DNA of 28,846 bases, taken from positions 1 through 28,846 of the forward strand of contig UQGJ01000031.1 of assembly GCA_900540545.1 (NCBI GenBank), in the 5' to 3' direction. This DNA is from an uncultured Eubacteriales bacterium (lineage in GTDB: Bacteria; Bacillota; Clostridia; Oscillospirales; Oscillospiraceae). The position numbers were made by a program, and so were the translations under genes. The notes below the pieces were generated by a model. That model searched no databases and was not told the DNA's origin. It worked only from the letters and a program-made list of their open reading frames with translations. Positions 6,099-14,365 of the stretch are shown one piece after another. Numbering within the stretch: the first letter of the stretch is position 1; each line of letters begins with the position of its first letter.

Positions 6099-7760
6099 TT
6101 ATTCCAGTACAGCCCCCCGGGCCGCGCTGGTCACCTGCTTGGCGTACCGCTTCAGGTACCCGGTCTGGACCTTCGGCTGGGGGCAGACCCACTTGGCCCT
6201 CCGGGCCTCCAGGGTGACGGCGTCCACGTTCAGGTCGATTTTACAGTTGGGGATGTCGATGGTGATGGTGTCCCCCTCCTCCACCAGGGCGATGGGCCCG
6301 CCCTGGGCGGCCTCGGGGCAGACGTGGCCGATAGAGGCCCCACGGGTGGCCCCGGAGAACCGACCGTCGGTGATGAGGGCCACGGCTTTGTCCAGCCCCA
6401 TGCCCGCGATGGCGCTGGTGGGGTTGAGCATCTCCCGCATACCGGGACCGCCTTTGGGACCCTCGTAGCGGATGACCACCACATCCCCGGCCGCGATGTT
6501 CCCCTCGTAGATGGCCGCGATGGCGTCCTCCTCCGAGTCGAAGACCCGGGCGGGGCCGGTATGTACCATCATCTCCTCGGCCACGGCGGACTGCTTCACC
6601 ACGCAGCCCTCGGGGGCCAGACTGCCTTTCAGGACGGCGATGCCGCCGAAGGGGGAGTAGGGATTCTCGATGGGCCGGATGATGTCGTGGTCCGTGTTCT
6701 CCACGCCCTCCAGGTTTTCCGCCACGGTTTTCCCCGTGACCGTCAGCAGGGAGGTGTCCAGCAGTCCCTTTTTGGTCAGCTCTTTCATCACGGCGTACAC
6801 GCCGCCGGCCCGCTCCAAGTCCTCGATGTAGGTGTCCCCGGCGGGGGCCAGGTGGCACAGGTTGGGGGTTTTGCGGCTGATCTCGTTGGCCATGTCGAAG
6901 GACAGCTCGAGGCCGCACTCGTGGGCGATGGCGGGCAGGTGGAGCATGGAGTTGGTGGAGCAGCCCAGGGCCATGTCCAGGGTCTCGGCGTTGTGGAAAG
7001 CGGCCTCGGTCATGATGTCCCGGGGGCGTATGTCCCGCTTCACCAGCTCCATGATCTGCATGCCCGTGTGCTTGGCCAGCCGCAGGCGGGCGGACATCAC
7101 CGCCGGGATGGTGCCGTTGCCCCGCAGGGCCATGCCGATGCCCTCGGTGAGGCAGTTCATGGAGTTGGCGGTATACATGCCGGAGCAGGACCCGCAGGAG
7201 GGGCAGGCGTTGTTCTCGTAGTCCTCCACCCCTGCCTCGTCCAGCTTGCCCGCTTTGTAGGCCCCCACGGCCTCGAACATGTGGCTCAGGCAGGAGCGGC
7301 GCCCGTCGGCCAGCCGCCCGGCCAGCATGGGGCCGCCGGAGACGAAGATGGCGGGGATGTTCAGCCGGGCCGCCGCCATCAGCAGGCCGGGCACGTTCTT
7401 GTCGCAGTTGGGGATCATCACCAGCCCGTCGAACTGGTGGGCCAGGGCCATGGCCTCGGTGGAGTCGGCGATGAGCTCCCGGGTGACCAGGGAGTATTTC
7501 ATGCCGATGTGGCCCATGGCGATGCCGTCGCACACGGCGATGGCGGGGAACTCGATGGGGGTGCCCCCGGCCATGCGGACCCCGGCCTTCACCGCCTCGG
7601 CGATTTTGTCCAGGTTCATGTGTCCGGGCACGATCTCATTCTGGGAGCAGACCACCCCGATGAGGGGGCGCTCCAACTCCTCCTTGGTGTAGCCCAGAGC
7701 GTAAAAGAGGGAGCGGTTGGGGGCGCGCTCCACCCCTTTGGTCACGTTGTCGCTGCGCAT
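6099..7760 (-). CDS. ilvD: Dihydroxy-acid dehydratase
   Basis: A 553-residue Fe-S enzyme that dehydrates 2,3-dihydroxy-isovalerate and -methylvalerate to the 2-keto acids of valine and isoleucine synthesis. Cluster cysteines appear in GVVCSQNE, IPNCDKNVPG and CPSCGSCSGMYTANSMNCL; GGPMLAG, PYSPFGG and DGRFSGATRG are further family motifs. The length is normal. I chose the ATG at 7760, which has AAGGAGG eight bases upstream, rather than a start 12 codons earlier. It stands alone, divergent from a GntR-type regulator and 4-6 kb from ilvBNC, so it appears separately regulated. Its own cluster would be supplied by the nearby NifS/NifU system. Confidence 0.96.
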   Translation of the reverse strand: MRSDNVTKGVERAPNRSLFYALGYTKEELERPLIGVVCSQNEIVPGHMNLDKIAEAVKAGVRMAGGTPIEFPAIAVCDGIAMGHIGMKYSLVTRELIADSTEAMALAHQFDGLVMIPNCDKNVPGLLMAAARLNIPAIFVSGGPMLAGRLADGRRSCLSHMFEAVGAYKAGKLDEAGVEDYENNACPSCGSCSGMYTANSMNCLTEGIGMALRGNGTIPAVMSARLRLAKHTGMQIMELVKRDIRPRDIMTEAAFHNAETLDMALGCSTNSMLHLPAIAHECGLELSFDMANEISRKTPNLCHLAPAGDTYIEDLERAGGVYAVMKELTKKGLLDTSLLTVTGKTVAENLEGVENTDHDIIRPIENPYSPFGGIAVLKGSLAPEGCVVKQSAVAEEMMVHTGPARVFDSEEDAIAAIYEGNIAAGDVVVIRYEGPKGGPGMREMLNPTSAIAGMGLDKAVALITDGRFSGATRGASIGHVCPEAAQGGPIALVEEGDTITIDIPNCKIDLNVDAVTLEARRAKWVCPQPKVQTGYLKRYAKQVTSAARGAVLE

Positions 7761-7783
7761 GGCAGGAACCTCCTTCAAATCGT

Positions 7784-7842
7784 TGTCTAATGACACTTGC
7801 GTTGTATGATGTTATAGTATATGATGGAGAGGAGAAAGTCAA
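7784..7842. promoter_or_regulatory. Divergent, overlapping promoters of ilvD and the GntR gene with candidate operator
   Basis: On the + strand ATGACA (7790-7795) and TATAGT (7813-7818) are spaced 17 bases, for the regulator. On the minus strand TTGACT (7842-7837) and TACTAT (7819-7814) are spaced 17 bases, for ilvD. The two -10 elements lie on top of one another, so the promoters compete. The dyad TGTC-TAAT-GACA (7784-7795) overlaps the regulator's -35 and lies downstream of the ilvD start, well placed as a GntR operator for both genes. Confidence 0.65.
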
Positions 7843-7866
7843 GACCTACCCGAGGAGGAGCGCCCC

Positions 7867-8547
7867 ATGGAGAAGAAAAACCTGTCCCAGCAGACCGCCG
7901 ACCGGCTCTATACCATGATCGTGGTGGAGCGCCGCTTCGCCCCCGGCGACAAGGTGCCCAACGAGCTGGCGTGGTCGGCCAGCCTGGGGGTCAGCCGGAC
8001 CACCCTGCGGGAGGCCGTCCGCACCCTCTGCGCCCGGGGGGTGCTGGAGGTCCGCCGGGGGAAGGGGACCTTCGTGTCCCAGCGGGCGGGGGAGGGGGAC
8101 GGCCTGGGCTTCGACCGGCTGGAGCAGACGAAGATTCGGCTCCGGGACCTCTTTGAGCTGCGCCGCATTTTCGAGCCCCAGGCGGCCCGTCTGGCCTGCC
8201 GCAGGGCCACGGAGGGGGAGCTGGCGGAGATTCTGGCCCGGGGGGCGGAGGTGGAGGCGCGCATCCGGGCGGGGGAGGACCGCACCGCCGCCGACCGGGC
8301 CTTCCACGCCGCCATCGTTCGCGCCTGCCACAACGAGTTCATGATGCGCCTCATGCCCACCATCAGCCAGGCGGTGGAGACCGCCGTGGCCGCCGGGGAC
8401 CACGCGGCGGAGCTGGCCGAGGACACCCTCCGGGACCACGCCCTGCTGATGGATTTTTTCCGCAAGCGGGACGCGTCCGGCTGCGAACACGCCATGGCCA
8501 TCCACATGCACCACGCCATGGACGTGATGGGGCTGAAAGAGGAGTGA
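7867..8547 (+). CDS. GntR-family regulator, FadR subfamily (FCD domain)
   Basis: A 226-residue regulator. Residues about 8-75 form the GntR winged helix (FAPGDKVPNELAWSASLGVSRTTLREAVRTLCARGVLEVRRGKGTFV). Residues about 90-220 form the all-helical FCD ligand domain, with LFELRRIFEPQAARLA, DRAFHAAIVRACHNEF and a DHALLMDFFRKRD helix. The Asp and His residues there match the metal/ligand site of the family, which usually binds a carboxylic acid. The start has GAGGAGGAG before it. Divergence from ilvD with shared promoter DNA suggests control of ilvD, with a keto acid or hydroxy acid as a possible signal; the ligand cannot be read from sequence. Confidence 0.9.
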   Translation: MEKKNLSQQTADRLYTMIVVERRFAPGDKVPNELAWSASLGVSRTTLREAVRTLCARGVLEVRRGKGTFVSQRAGEGDGLGFDRLEQTKIRLRDLFELRRIFEPQAARLACRRATEGELAEILARGAEVEARIRAGEDRTAADRAFHAAIVRACHNEFMMRLMPTISQAVETAVAAGDHAAELAEDTLRDHALLMDFFRKRDASGCEHAMAIHMHHAMDVMGLKEE

Positions 8548-8638
8548 GGGGCCGGGACCCCCTGCAAACAAAGCACTCTACTGCTGGTCGGTTGCGCCCT
8601 GCCCGCCGGGGAAGTACACTGGGCGCGGAGGTGAGGAT

Positions 8639-9400
8639 ATGAGCGAAGTGAACAAGGAGAAATTCGGCGCCTTTGTGGCGGCCCGCCGCAGGGAGCTGGG
8701 GCTGACTCAAAGGGAGCTGGCGGAGCGGCTCTTTGTCTCCGACAAGGCGGTGAGCAAGTGGGAGCGAGGCCTGAGCTTGCCCGACGTGGCGCTGCTGGAG
8801 CCGCTGAGCGGTGCGCTGGGGGTGAGTCTGACCGAGCTTTTGCGGGGGGAGCGGCTGGCCCAGGATTTGGAGCCCGGCGAGGTGGAGGCATTGATGTCCG
8901 GCGCCCTCCGCCTGTCCGCGGAGGAGAAGGCCCTGCGGGACCGGGGGCGGAAGCGGTGGCGGCTGGCCTACGCCCTGTGTACCGGTCTGGGTCTGGCGGG
9001 GAGCGCCCTGCTGCTGGCGCTGGGGCACCCTTTTGAGGGCTTGAAAGACAGCGTATGGCTGGTGGAGGTGCTGTGTCTGGCCTTTGGGGCCTATCTTTGC
9101 TTCTTTGCCAAGGAGACGTTGCCCGCCTACTATGACAAGAATCGCATCAGCCTCTACGGCGACGGGGCGTTCCGCATGAACCTGCCGGGACTACGCCTCA
9201 ATAACAGCAACTGGCCCCATGTGTTGAACGCCATGCGGGGGTGGCTGCTGGGGACGGCGGCGGTCTTTCCCCTGGTCTGGCTGGCGGGGTCGGCGCTGCT
9301 CTCCCAGGAGGTGTGGGACCGGGTGGGGTATGTGCTCACCCTGGCCGCTATCCTGGGCTTCTTCCTCCCGGCCTACGTGGCGGGGAAGCGGTGGGAATAG
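8639..9400 (+). CDS. XRE-family regulator with C-terminal membrane segments
   Basis: A 253-residue protein. Residues about 8-65 are a Cro/C1-type helix-turn-helix (RRRELGLTQRELAERLFVSDKAVSKWERGLSLPD). After a linker, hydrophobic segments lie at about 105-125, 137-155, 198-222 and 227-248, so the DNA-binding domain faces the cytoplasm from the membrane. Such one-component membrane regulators are common in clostridia, and their signals are mostly unknown. An ATG preceded by GGAGGTGAGG is the clear start. A weak promoter TTGCGC-17-TACACT lies at 8592-8620. The 91-base gap after the GntR gene holds nothing else obvious. No target gene is evident beside it. Confidence 0.85.
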   Translation: MSEVNKEKFGAFVAARRRELGLTQRELAERLFVSDKAVSKWERGLSLPDVALLEPLSGALGVSLTELLRGERLAQDLEPGEVEALMSGALRLSAEEKALRDRGRKRWRLAYALCTGLGLAGSALLLALGHPFEGLKDSVWLVEVLCLAFGAYLCFFAKETLPAYYDKNRISLYGDGAFRMNLPGLRLNNSNWPHVLNAMRGWLLGTAAVFPLVWLAGSALLSQEVWDRVGYVLTLAAILGFFLPAYVAGKRWE

Positions 9401-9471
9401 GTCTGGTTTTTACAAGCGCTTCGGCGGGCCCCGTGGCATCCTGAAAGAAATCACAAAAGGGGATGGGCTGG

Positions 9472-9653
9472 ATGAAGCGTTCCATGGTTCAGACCTATGC
9501 GCGGGGCGGCGACGAGGCGTTGGTCCGCAGGGCCTATGATGTGCTGAAGGAGGGGCCGAGATGGTGTTTCCGCTGGGGCCCTGCTACTACATCCCCCTGA
9601 TGGCCAACCTCATTGACCGATACGGCGTGCGCTGGCGCGTTTTTGTGTGCTGA
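9472..9653 (+). pseudogene. Remnant of a VOC/PhnB-like (glyoxalase fold) protein, frameshifted
   Basis: From 9472 the frame reads MKRSMVQTYARGGDEALVRRAYDVLKEG and then stops at 9600. In the next frame, from about 9552, GAEMVFPLGPCYYIPLMAN continues to LIDRYGVRWRVFVC and a stop at 9651-9653. Joined together these make the C-terminal third of a VOC-superfamily protein, whose tails typically read as ...AYELLKEGG...PLGPC...MADLIDKFGVRW. One missing G in the GGGG run at 9552-9555 explains the shift. The N-terminal two-thirds are absent. A sequencing error could explain the shift but not the missing part. Confidence 0.65.
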
Positions 9654-9666
9654 TTTTGCTGGGAAA

Positions 9667-9707
9667 GCCGCAAGCCTTGACTGCCAAGGCTTGCGGCGGC
9701 TTTTTTT
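9667..9707 (+). terminator. Rho-independent terminator after the VOC remnant
   Basis: GCCGCAAGCCTTG (9667-9679) pairs perfectly with 9685-9697 over a 5-base loop, followed by GGC and seven T residues (9701-9707). Confidence 0.9.
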
Positions 9708-9719
9708 CGGTGGTATGAT
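9691..9719 (+). promoter_or_regulatory. Promoter of the SLH-protein gene
   Basis: TTGCGG (9691-9696) and TATGAT (9714-9719) are 17 bases apart. The -35 lies inside the right arm of the preceding terminator, a compact arrangement. The start codon follows 32 bases after the -10. Confidence 0.6.
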
Positions 9720-9751
9720 AGAGTCATCCAATAGAAGCGGGGGGAAGTGCT

Positions 9752-10861
9752 ATGAAAAAGCGATGGAGCAGATGTGCCGCCGCGCTGCTGGCCCTGGTCC
9801 TGTTGACGCCGGCGGCGTTGGCCCACAGCCATCCAGGAGATGAAACATCGGCCGATTCGGCCTCTCCCTGGGCAAAGGAAGAGGTGATGCGCTGGGAGAA
9901 GCTGGGGTTTGACGGCTACATCCAGGACCAGCAGTCCCCCATCACCCGCGAGGCGTTTGCCGTCCTGACCCTGCAATACGTGGCCCTGCAGTTTCACTGT
10001 GATGACCGCTCCCTGACAGAGCTGGTCAACTGGTCCATGGGCGACGGCGGGGAATCCCCCTTTGCAGACGGGACCGACACAAGCACCGCCGCCTATTATC
10101 TGGGGGTAGTGGAGGGCCGGGGAGACGGAACCTTCGACCGGATGGGTCAAATCACCCGGCAGGAGGCCGCCGTCATGCTGGCCAGGGCCTACCAGGTCTG
10201 CGGCGGTGTTCTGCCCGGGGAGGGGACAGCCCCGGGCTTCGCCGATGGGGACTCCATTGCCGATTGGGCCAAGGCGAGCGTGGAGGCGGTGGCCGCTCTG
10301 GGGGTCATGCAGGGCAGGGAGGACGGGACCTTCGACCCGGAGGGGGCCTACTCCGTGGAGCAGTGCAAGCTCACGCTCCTGCGCCTCTATGAAAAAGCCC
10401 CGGTGAGCCGGAAAAACGGCAATGTGACGCCGCTGTTCTCCTATGAGCAGTGCAGGGAATACATGGAATGGGTCTTTGCGGAGTCTGAGGCCAACCACGG
10501 GGGCTATTATGAGGTCGCGCGGGTGGAAGGGCCAGAGGCCACCTTCCTTCAGACAGAACTGGGCGGATGGCCCACAGGACATACCCGGCTCTATTTGCTC
10601 TACCGGGACGGCGGCCTGCGGGAGATTCTGGATATTGGCCTGTGCACCATGTATGCCGGTAAGTATCTGTCCGGCGCCAAGCTGTCGGACCGCCGGTTCT
10701 CCGAGGATGGGAACACCTGCTTCTTCACGGTGACGCTGGATGAAAACGTCCCTCCATATAGCAGCGACGAGGAAGCGTGGCATAAAAACGGCGTGTACCA
10801 CGTCACAGTGGACGTGGATACCTGCGCCTATACGCTGGAGCGGGAGGATTTGCCGCAGTGA
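9752..10861 (+). CDS. Exported protein with three S-layer homology domains
   Basis: A 369-residue protein. Residues 1-24 are a signal peptide (MKKRWSRCAAALLALVLL then TPAALA). Three SLH-type repeats follow, at about 38-85, 95-148 and 160-215. The second and third have the clear YYLGVVEGRGDGTFDRMGQITRQEAAVML and GVMQGREDGTFDPEGAYSVEQ patterns; the first is degenerate. SLH domains bind pyruvylated secondary wall polymers, so the protein probably sits on the cell wall. Residues about 225-369 are a C-terminal domain I do not recognise, with several cysteines and beta-like segments. GGGGGAAG precedes the start. It is followed by a terminator shared with the convergent ilvC. Confidence 0.82.
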   Translation: MKKRWSRCAAALLALVLLTPAALAHSHPGDETSADSASPWAKEEVMRWEKLGFDGYIQDQQSPITREAFAVLTLQYVALQFHCDDRSLTELVNWSMGDGGESPFADGTDTSTAAYYLGVVEGRGDGTFDRMGQITRQEAAVMLARAYQVCGGVLPGEGTAPGFADGDSIADWAKASVEAVAALGVMQGREDGTFDPEGAYSVEQCKLTLLRLYEKAPVSRKNGNVTPLFSYEQCREYMEWVFAESEANHGGYYEVARVEGPEATFLQTELGGWPTGHTRLYLLYRDGGLREILDIGLCTMYAGKYLSGAKLSDRRFSEDGNTCFFTVTLDENVPPYSSDEEAWHKNGVYHVTVDVDTCAYTLEREDLPQ

Positions 10862-10872
10862 CCGCCCGGCGC

Positions 10873-10912
10873 AAAAAAGCAGGGCCGCGTACCGATTCGG
10901 TACGCGGCCCTG
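10873..10912. terminator. Terminator between the SLH gene and ilvC
   Basis: A 15-bp perfect stem (10880-10894 with 10898-10912) and a 3-base loop. Six A residues at 10873-10878 give the U-tract for the minus-strand ilvBNC transcript, so this ends the ilv operon. It may also stop SLH transcription. Confidence 0.88.
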
Positions 10913-10932
10913 TTGCTATGTATGCGTAGAGT

Positions 10933-11955
10933 TTAGTTGGACGCGGTGTCCGGGTCGGTGTCGCCGCCCCAGATCATGTTCTTGCGCAGCTCCTCGCCCA
11001 CGATCTCCATCTGGTGCTTGGCCAGGTTGGCGCGCTTGGAGTTGAAGAAGGTGCGGCCGCAGCTCTTGTTCTCGGAGATCCAGCGCCCGGCGAAGGTGCC
11101 GTCCTGGATGTCGCTGAGGACGGCCTTCATGCGGGCCTTGGTCTCCTCGTAGGGCAGGACCCGGGGGCCGGAGACGTACTCGCCGAACTCGGCGGTGTCG
11201 GAGATGGAGTAGTTCATCATGGCCACGCCGCCCTTGTTGATGAGGTCGATGATGAGCTTCATCTCGTGGATGCACTCGAAGTAGGCGTTCTCCGGCTCGT
11301 AACCGGCCTCCACCAGGGTCTCGAAGCCGCACTTCATCAGCTCCACCACGCCGCCGCACAGGACGGCCTGCTCGCCGAACAGGTCGGTCTCGGTCTCGTC
11401 GTGGAATGTGGTCTCCATGACGCCGGCCCGGGCGCCGCCGATGCCGGCGATGTAGGCCAGGGCGATCTGATAGGCCTTGCCGGTGGCGTCCTGCTCCACG
11501 GCCACCAGGCAGGGCACGCCCTTCCCGGCGACGTACTGGCTGCGGACGGTGTGGCCGGGGCCCTTGGGGGCCGCCATGAACACGTCCACCCCGGCGGGGG
11601 GGACGATCTGGCCGTAGCGGATGTTGAAGCCGTGGGCGAAGGCCAGAGCCTTGCCCTCGGTCATGTAGGGGGCGATGTCCTTCTTGTATACGTCGGCCTG
11701 GACCTCGTCGTTGATGAGCAGCATCACGATGTCGCCCCACTGGGCGGCGTCGGACACGGTCTTGACCGCCAGACCGGCCTTCTCGGCCACGGCCCAGTTC
11801 TTGGAGCCCTCCCGCAGGCCGACGCAGACGTCGCAGCCGGAGTCCTTCAGGTTCAGCGCGTGGGCGTGGCCCTGGCTTCCGTAGCCGATGATGGCGATCT
11901 TCTTGCCGTTAAGGTAACTCAGTTCGCAGTCCTTTTCGTAGTACATCTTAGCCAT
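10933..11955 (-). CDS. ilvC: Ketol-acid reductoisomerase (class I)
   Basis: A 340-residue enzyme that isomerizes and reduces acetolactate or acetohydroxybutyrate using NAD(P)H and Mg2+. Residues about 20-45 carry the nucleotide-binding IAIIGYGSQGHAHALNLKDSG, followed by GLREGSKNW in the cofactor-selecting loop. The C-terminal knotted domain has the metal-binding HDETETDLFGEQAVLCGG and the ECIHEMKLIIDLI and YSISDTAEFGEY motifs. The length fits the short class I form. The ATG at 11955 has GAGGAG upstream. It is last in the ilvB-ilvN-ilvC operon, 87 bases after ilvN. Its product is the substrate of IlvD, encoded apart. Confidence 0.96.
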   Translation of the reverse strand: MAKMYYEKDCELSYLNGKKIAIIGYGSQGHAHALNLKDSGCDVCVGLREGSKNWAVAEKAGLAVKTVSDAAQWGDIVMLLINDEVQADVYKKDIAPYMTEGKALAFAHGFNIRYGQIVPPAGVDVFMAAPKGPGHTVRSQYVAGKGVPCLVAVEQDATGKAYQIALAYIAGIGGARAGVMETTFHDETETDLFGEQAVLCGGVVELMKCGFETLVEAGYEPENAYFECIHEMKLIIDLINKGGVAMMNYSISDTAEFGEYVSGPRVLPYEETKARMKAVLSDIQDGTFAGRWISENKSCGRTFFNSKRANLAKHQMEIVGEELRKNMIWGGDTDPDTASN

Positions 11956-11976
11956 GATAAAACACTCCTCTAACAA

Positions 11977-12008
11977 ATTAAGAATTGGTAATTGACAATT
12001 GACAATTG
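11977..12008. repeat. Short AT-rich direct repeat upstream of ilvC
   Basis: The 87-base ilvN-ilvC gap holds nearly three tandem copies of the heptamer ATTGACA (about 11991-12008), preceded by a related AATTAAGAATTGGT. It contrasts with the GC-rich surroundings. It may be a remnant of a small mobile repeat. Confidence 0.5.
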
Positions 12009-12042
12009 AGACGGGGGATGCGGCCGCCATATATAGCGGCCC

Positions 12043-12597
12043 TTACATCACGTTTTTGCCCAGGTTGAATTCGGCCTTTTCCTTGTTCTCGTCGCTGATG
12101 GTGTAGGCACCGCGCTCCAGGGCCACCATGCCGGTGCGGACCAGCTCCAGGAGGCCGAAGGCCTCCAGTAGCTTCTGCATGGCGTCGGCCTTGGTCTCGT
12201 CGCCGATGAGGGCCAGGGTCAGGGAGCCGATGGACACGTCGATGATGGAGGCCCGGAAGATGTTGGCGATCTGGATGACCTCGTTGCGTACATCGGCGGA
12301 CTCGGCCCGGACCTTGAACATCACCAGCTCCCGGCGGATGGACCGCTCCGGCTTCAGCTCCTGGACGGAGTAGACGGGGAACTGCTTGCGCAGCTGGTTC
12401 ATGATCTGCTCGATCATGGCGTCGTCGGCCATGACCTCAATGGTGATACGGGAGACGGTGGGGTCGTCGGTGGTGCCCACCGCCAGGGATTCGATGTTGT
12501 AGCCCTTCCGGGAGAAGAGCCGGGAGACCTGGGAGAGGACGCCGGCGGCGTTCTCCACCAGGACGGAGAGGGTGTGACGGGTCACGTTTTCTTTCAT
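12043..12597 (-). CDS. ilvN: Acetolactate synthase regulatory (small) subunit
   Basis: A 184-residue subunit that binds IlvB and gives it feedback sensitivity to valine or other branched-chain amino acids. Residues about 6-80 form the N-terminal ACT domain (HTLSVLVENAAGVLSQVSRLFSRKGYNIESLAVG), and about 90-165 the C-terminal ACT-like domain (RRELVMFKVRAE, IFRASIIDVS, LVRTGMVALERG). The length is usual for the long IlvN/IlvH form. It starts 13 bases after the ilvB stop with AGGGGG in the gap, so translation is coupled. Confidence 0.95.
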   Translation of the reverse strand: MKENVTRHTLSVLVENAAGVLSQVSRLFSRKGYNIESLAVGTTDDPTVSRITIEVMADDAMIEQIMNQLRKQFPVYSVQELKPERSIRRELVMFKVRAESADVRNEVIQIANIFRASIIDVSIGSLTLALIGDETKADAMQKLLEAFGLLELVRTGMVALERGAYTISDENKEKAEFNLGKNVM

Positions 12598-12610
12598 CCT
12601 GCTCGCCCCC

Positions 12611-14320
12611 TTAATCCAGTAAGAAGTTGGTCACCGGCGCGCCGCCGGGGACCATGGGATGGACCATGGCGTCCTTGTCGATCTGGCACTCGATGACCCA
12701 GGGGTCCCCGGAGTCCACGGCCTTTTTCAGGGCCGCCTGGAACTCGGGCTGGGTGGCGCACCGGGCGCCGCCGATGCCGTAGGCCTCGGCCAGCTTCACG
12801 AAGTCGGGGCCCCGGTCCAGGTCGGTCTGGGAGTAGCGCTCGTCGTAGATCAGGTGCTGCCACTGGCGGACCATGCCCAGCGTGCGGTTGTTGAAGATGA
12901 CGATGATGATGGGGATGTGGTAGTGCTCCACTGTGGCCAGCTCGTGGCAGTTCATGCGGAAGCAGCCGTCCCCGGTGGTGAGGACCACGGGGGTGTCCGG
13001 GTTGCCCATCTTGGCCCCCATGGCGGCCCCCACGCCGAAGCCCATGGTGCCGAAGCCGCCGGAGGTGATGAGCTGTCCGGGCCGGGAGAAGTGGTAATAC
13101 TGGGCCGACCACATCTGGTGCTGGCCCACGTCGGTGGCGATGATGGCGTCGCCGCCGGTGGCGGCCTGGATGGTCTCCAGAATCTCGTGGGGGTGGAGGA
13201 TGCCGTCCTTTTTCAGGGGGACCTCCTTGTGGGAAAAGACCCACTCCTTCCACTCCGGGTAGTCGTGGGGCTCCAGGCCCTGGTTCAGCAGCTCCAGCAC
13301 CCGCCGCGCGTCCCCGATGATGTGGTGGTCGGTCCGCACGTTTTTGCCGATCTCGGAGCGGTCGATGTCGATATGTACCAGCTTGGCGTTGCGGGCAAAG
13401 GTCTCCGGGTTTGTGGCCACCCGGTCGGAGAACCGGCAGCCGATGGCGATGAGCAGGTCGCACTGGTCCACGGCGTAGTTGGAGGCGTGGGAGCCGTGCA
13501 TACCCACCATGCCGGTGAACAGGGGGTGGTTGCCGGGGCAGGCGCCGCCGCCCATGATGGTGGAGGCCACCGGGGCGTTCAAGGTCTCAAAGAATTTGCG
13601 GAACTCGGGCACCGCCCCCTTGGAGCGGATGACGCCGCCGCCCACCAGCACCAGAGGCTTCTGGGCCGCCGCGATCATGTCCAGCAGCTTCTGGATGTCG
13701 CTGTGGTCGGGCTCCGGGGTCTTCAGGTCGTGGCTGGCCCGGCGGAGCATGGCCGCCAGCCGACCGTGGGAGGGGTGCTGGGCCAGGGGGAGGGGCTCAT
13801 AGTCCACCTCGTCATAGGTGACGTTCTTCAGGATGTCGATGAGGACCGGCCCCGGACGGCCCGAGCGGGCGATGGCAAAGGCCTCCCGAATCACGTCGGC
13901 CAGGTCCTCCGCCCGGCGCACCAGGTAGTTGCACTTGGTGATGGGCATGGTGATGCCGGTGATGTCCACCTCCTGGAAGGTGTCTTTGCCCACCAGGGGT
14001 TCGGCCACGTTCACCGTGATAAAGACCACAGGGGAGGAGTCGTAGTAGGCGGTGGCGATGCCGGTGACCAGATTGGTGGCCCCGGGGCCGGAGGTGGCGA
14101 AGCAGACCCCCACCTTGCCGGTGGAGCGGGCATAGCCGTCGGCGGCGTGGCTGGCCCCCTGCTCATGGGCGGTGAGGATGTGGCGGATCTTATTCTTATA
14201 TCCGCTGCGCTCGAATTCGTCGTAGATGTTGAGGATGGTGCCGCCGGGGTAGCCGAACACGGTGTCGACCCCCTGCTCCAGCAGGCACTCCATCAAAACC
14301 TGGGTGCTCTTCATCTTCAT
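12611..14320 (-). CDS. ilvB: Acetolactate synthase catalytic (large) subunit
   Basis: A 569-residue ThDP, FAD and Mg2+ enzyme that joins two pyruvates, or pyruvate and 2-ketobutyrate. The N-terminal domain has FGYPGGTILNIYDEF and the catalytic glutamate in AHEQGASHAADGYAR; the middle FAD domain follows. The C-terminal ThDP domain has GGFGTMGFGVGAAMGAK and the motif that starts GDGCFRMNC and ends in IFNNRTLGMV. The GDG motif has Cys where many homologs have Ser and a second Cys in place of Ile or Val. The start is the first ATG of an ATG-AAG-ATG pair, nine bases after GGAGG. Control is by the upstream T-box. Confidence 0.96.
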   Translation of the reverse strand: MKMKSTQVLMECLLEQGVDTVFGYPGGTILNIYDEFERSGYKNKIRHILTAHEQGASHAADGYARSTGKVGVCFATSGPGATNLVTGIATAYYDSSPVVFITVNVAEPLVGKDTFQEVDITGITMPITKCNYLVRRAEDLADVIREAFAIARSGRPGPVLIDILKNVTYDEVDYEPLPLAQHPSHGRLAAMLRRASHDLKTPEPDHSDIQKLLDMIAAAQKPLVLVGGGVIRSKGAVPEFRKFFETLNAPVASTIMGGGACPGNHPLFTGMVGMHGSHASNYAVDQCDLLIAIGCRFSDRVATNPETFARNAKLVHIDIDRSEIGKNVRTDHHIIGDARRVLELLNQGLEPHDYPEWKEWVFSHKEVPLKKDGILHPHEILETIQAATGGDAIIATDVGQHQMWSAQYYHFSRPGQLITSGGFGTMGFGVGAAMGAKMGNPDTPVVLTTGDGCFRMNCHELATVEHYHIPIIIVIFNNRTLGMVRQWQHLIYDERYSQTDLDRGPDFVKLAEAYGIGGARCATQPEFQAALKKAVDSGDPWVIECQIDKDAMVHPMVPGGAPVTNFLLD

Positions 14321-14365
14321 ATGGGCTGGCCTCCTTTGGTAATGCAATGTGCAAAAGCGAAGGAT

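Noticed and set aside
9472..9600. A genuine 42-residue small gene
   Set aside because: A ribosome-like site is present, but the sequence continues in another frame as a recognisable VOC tail, so decay is the simpler reading.
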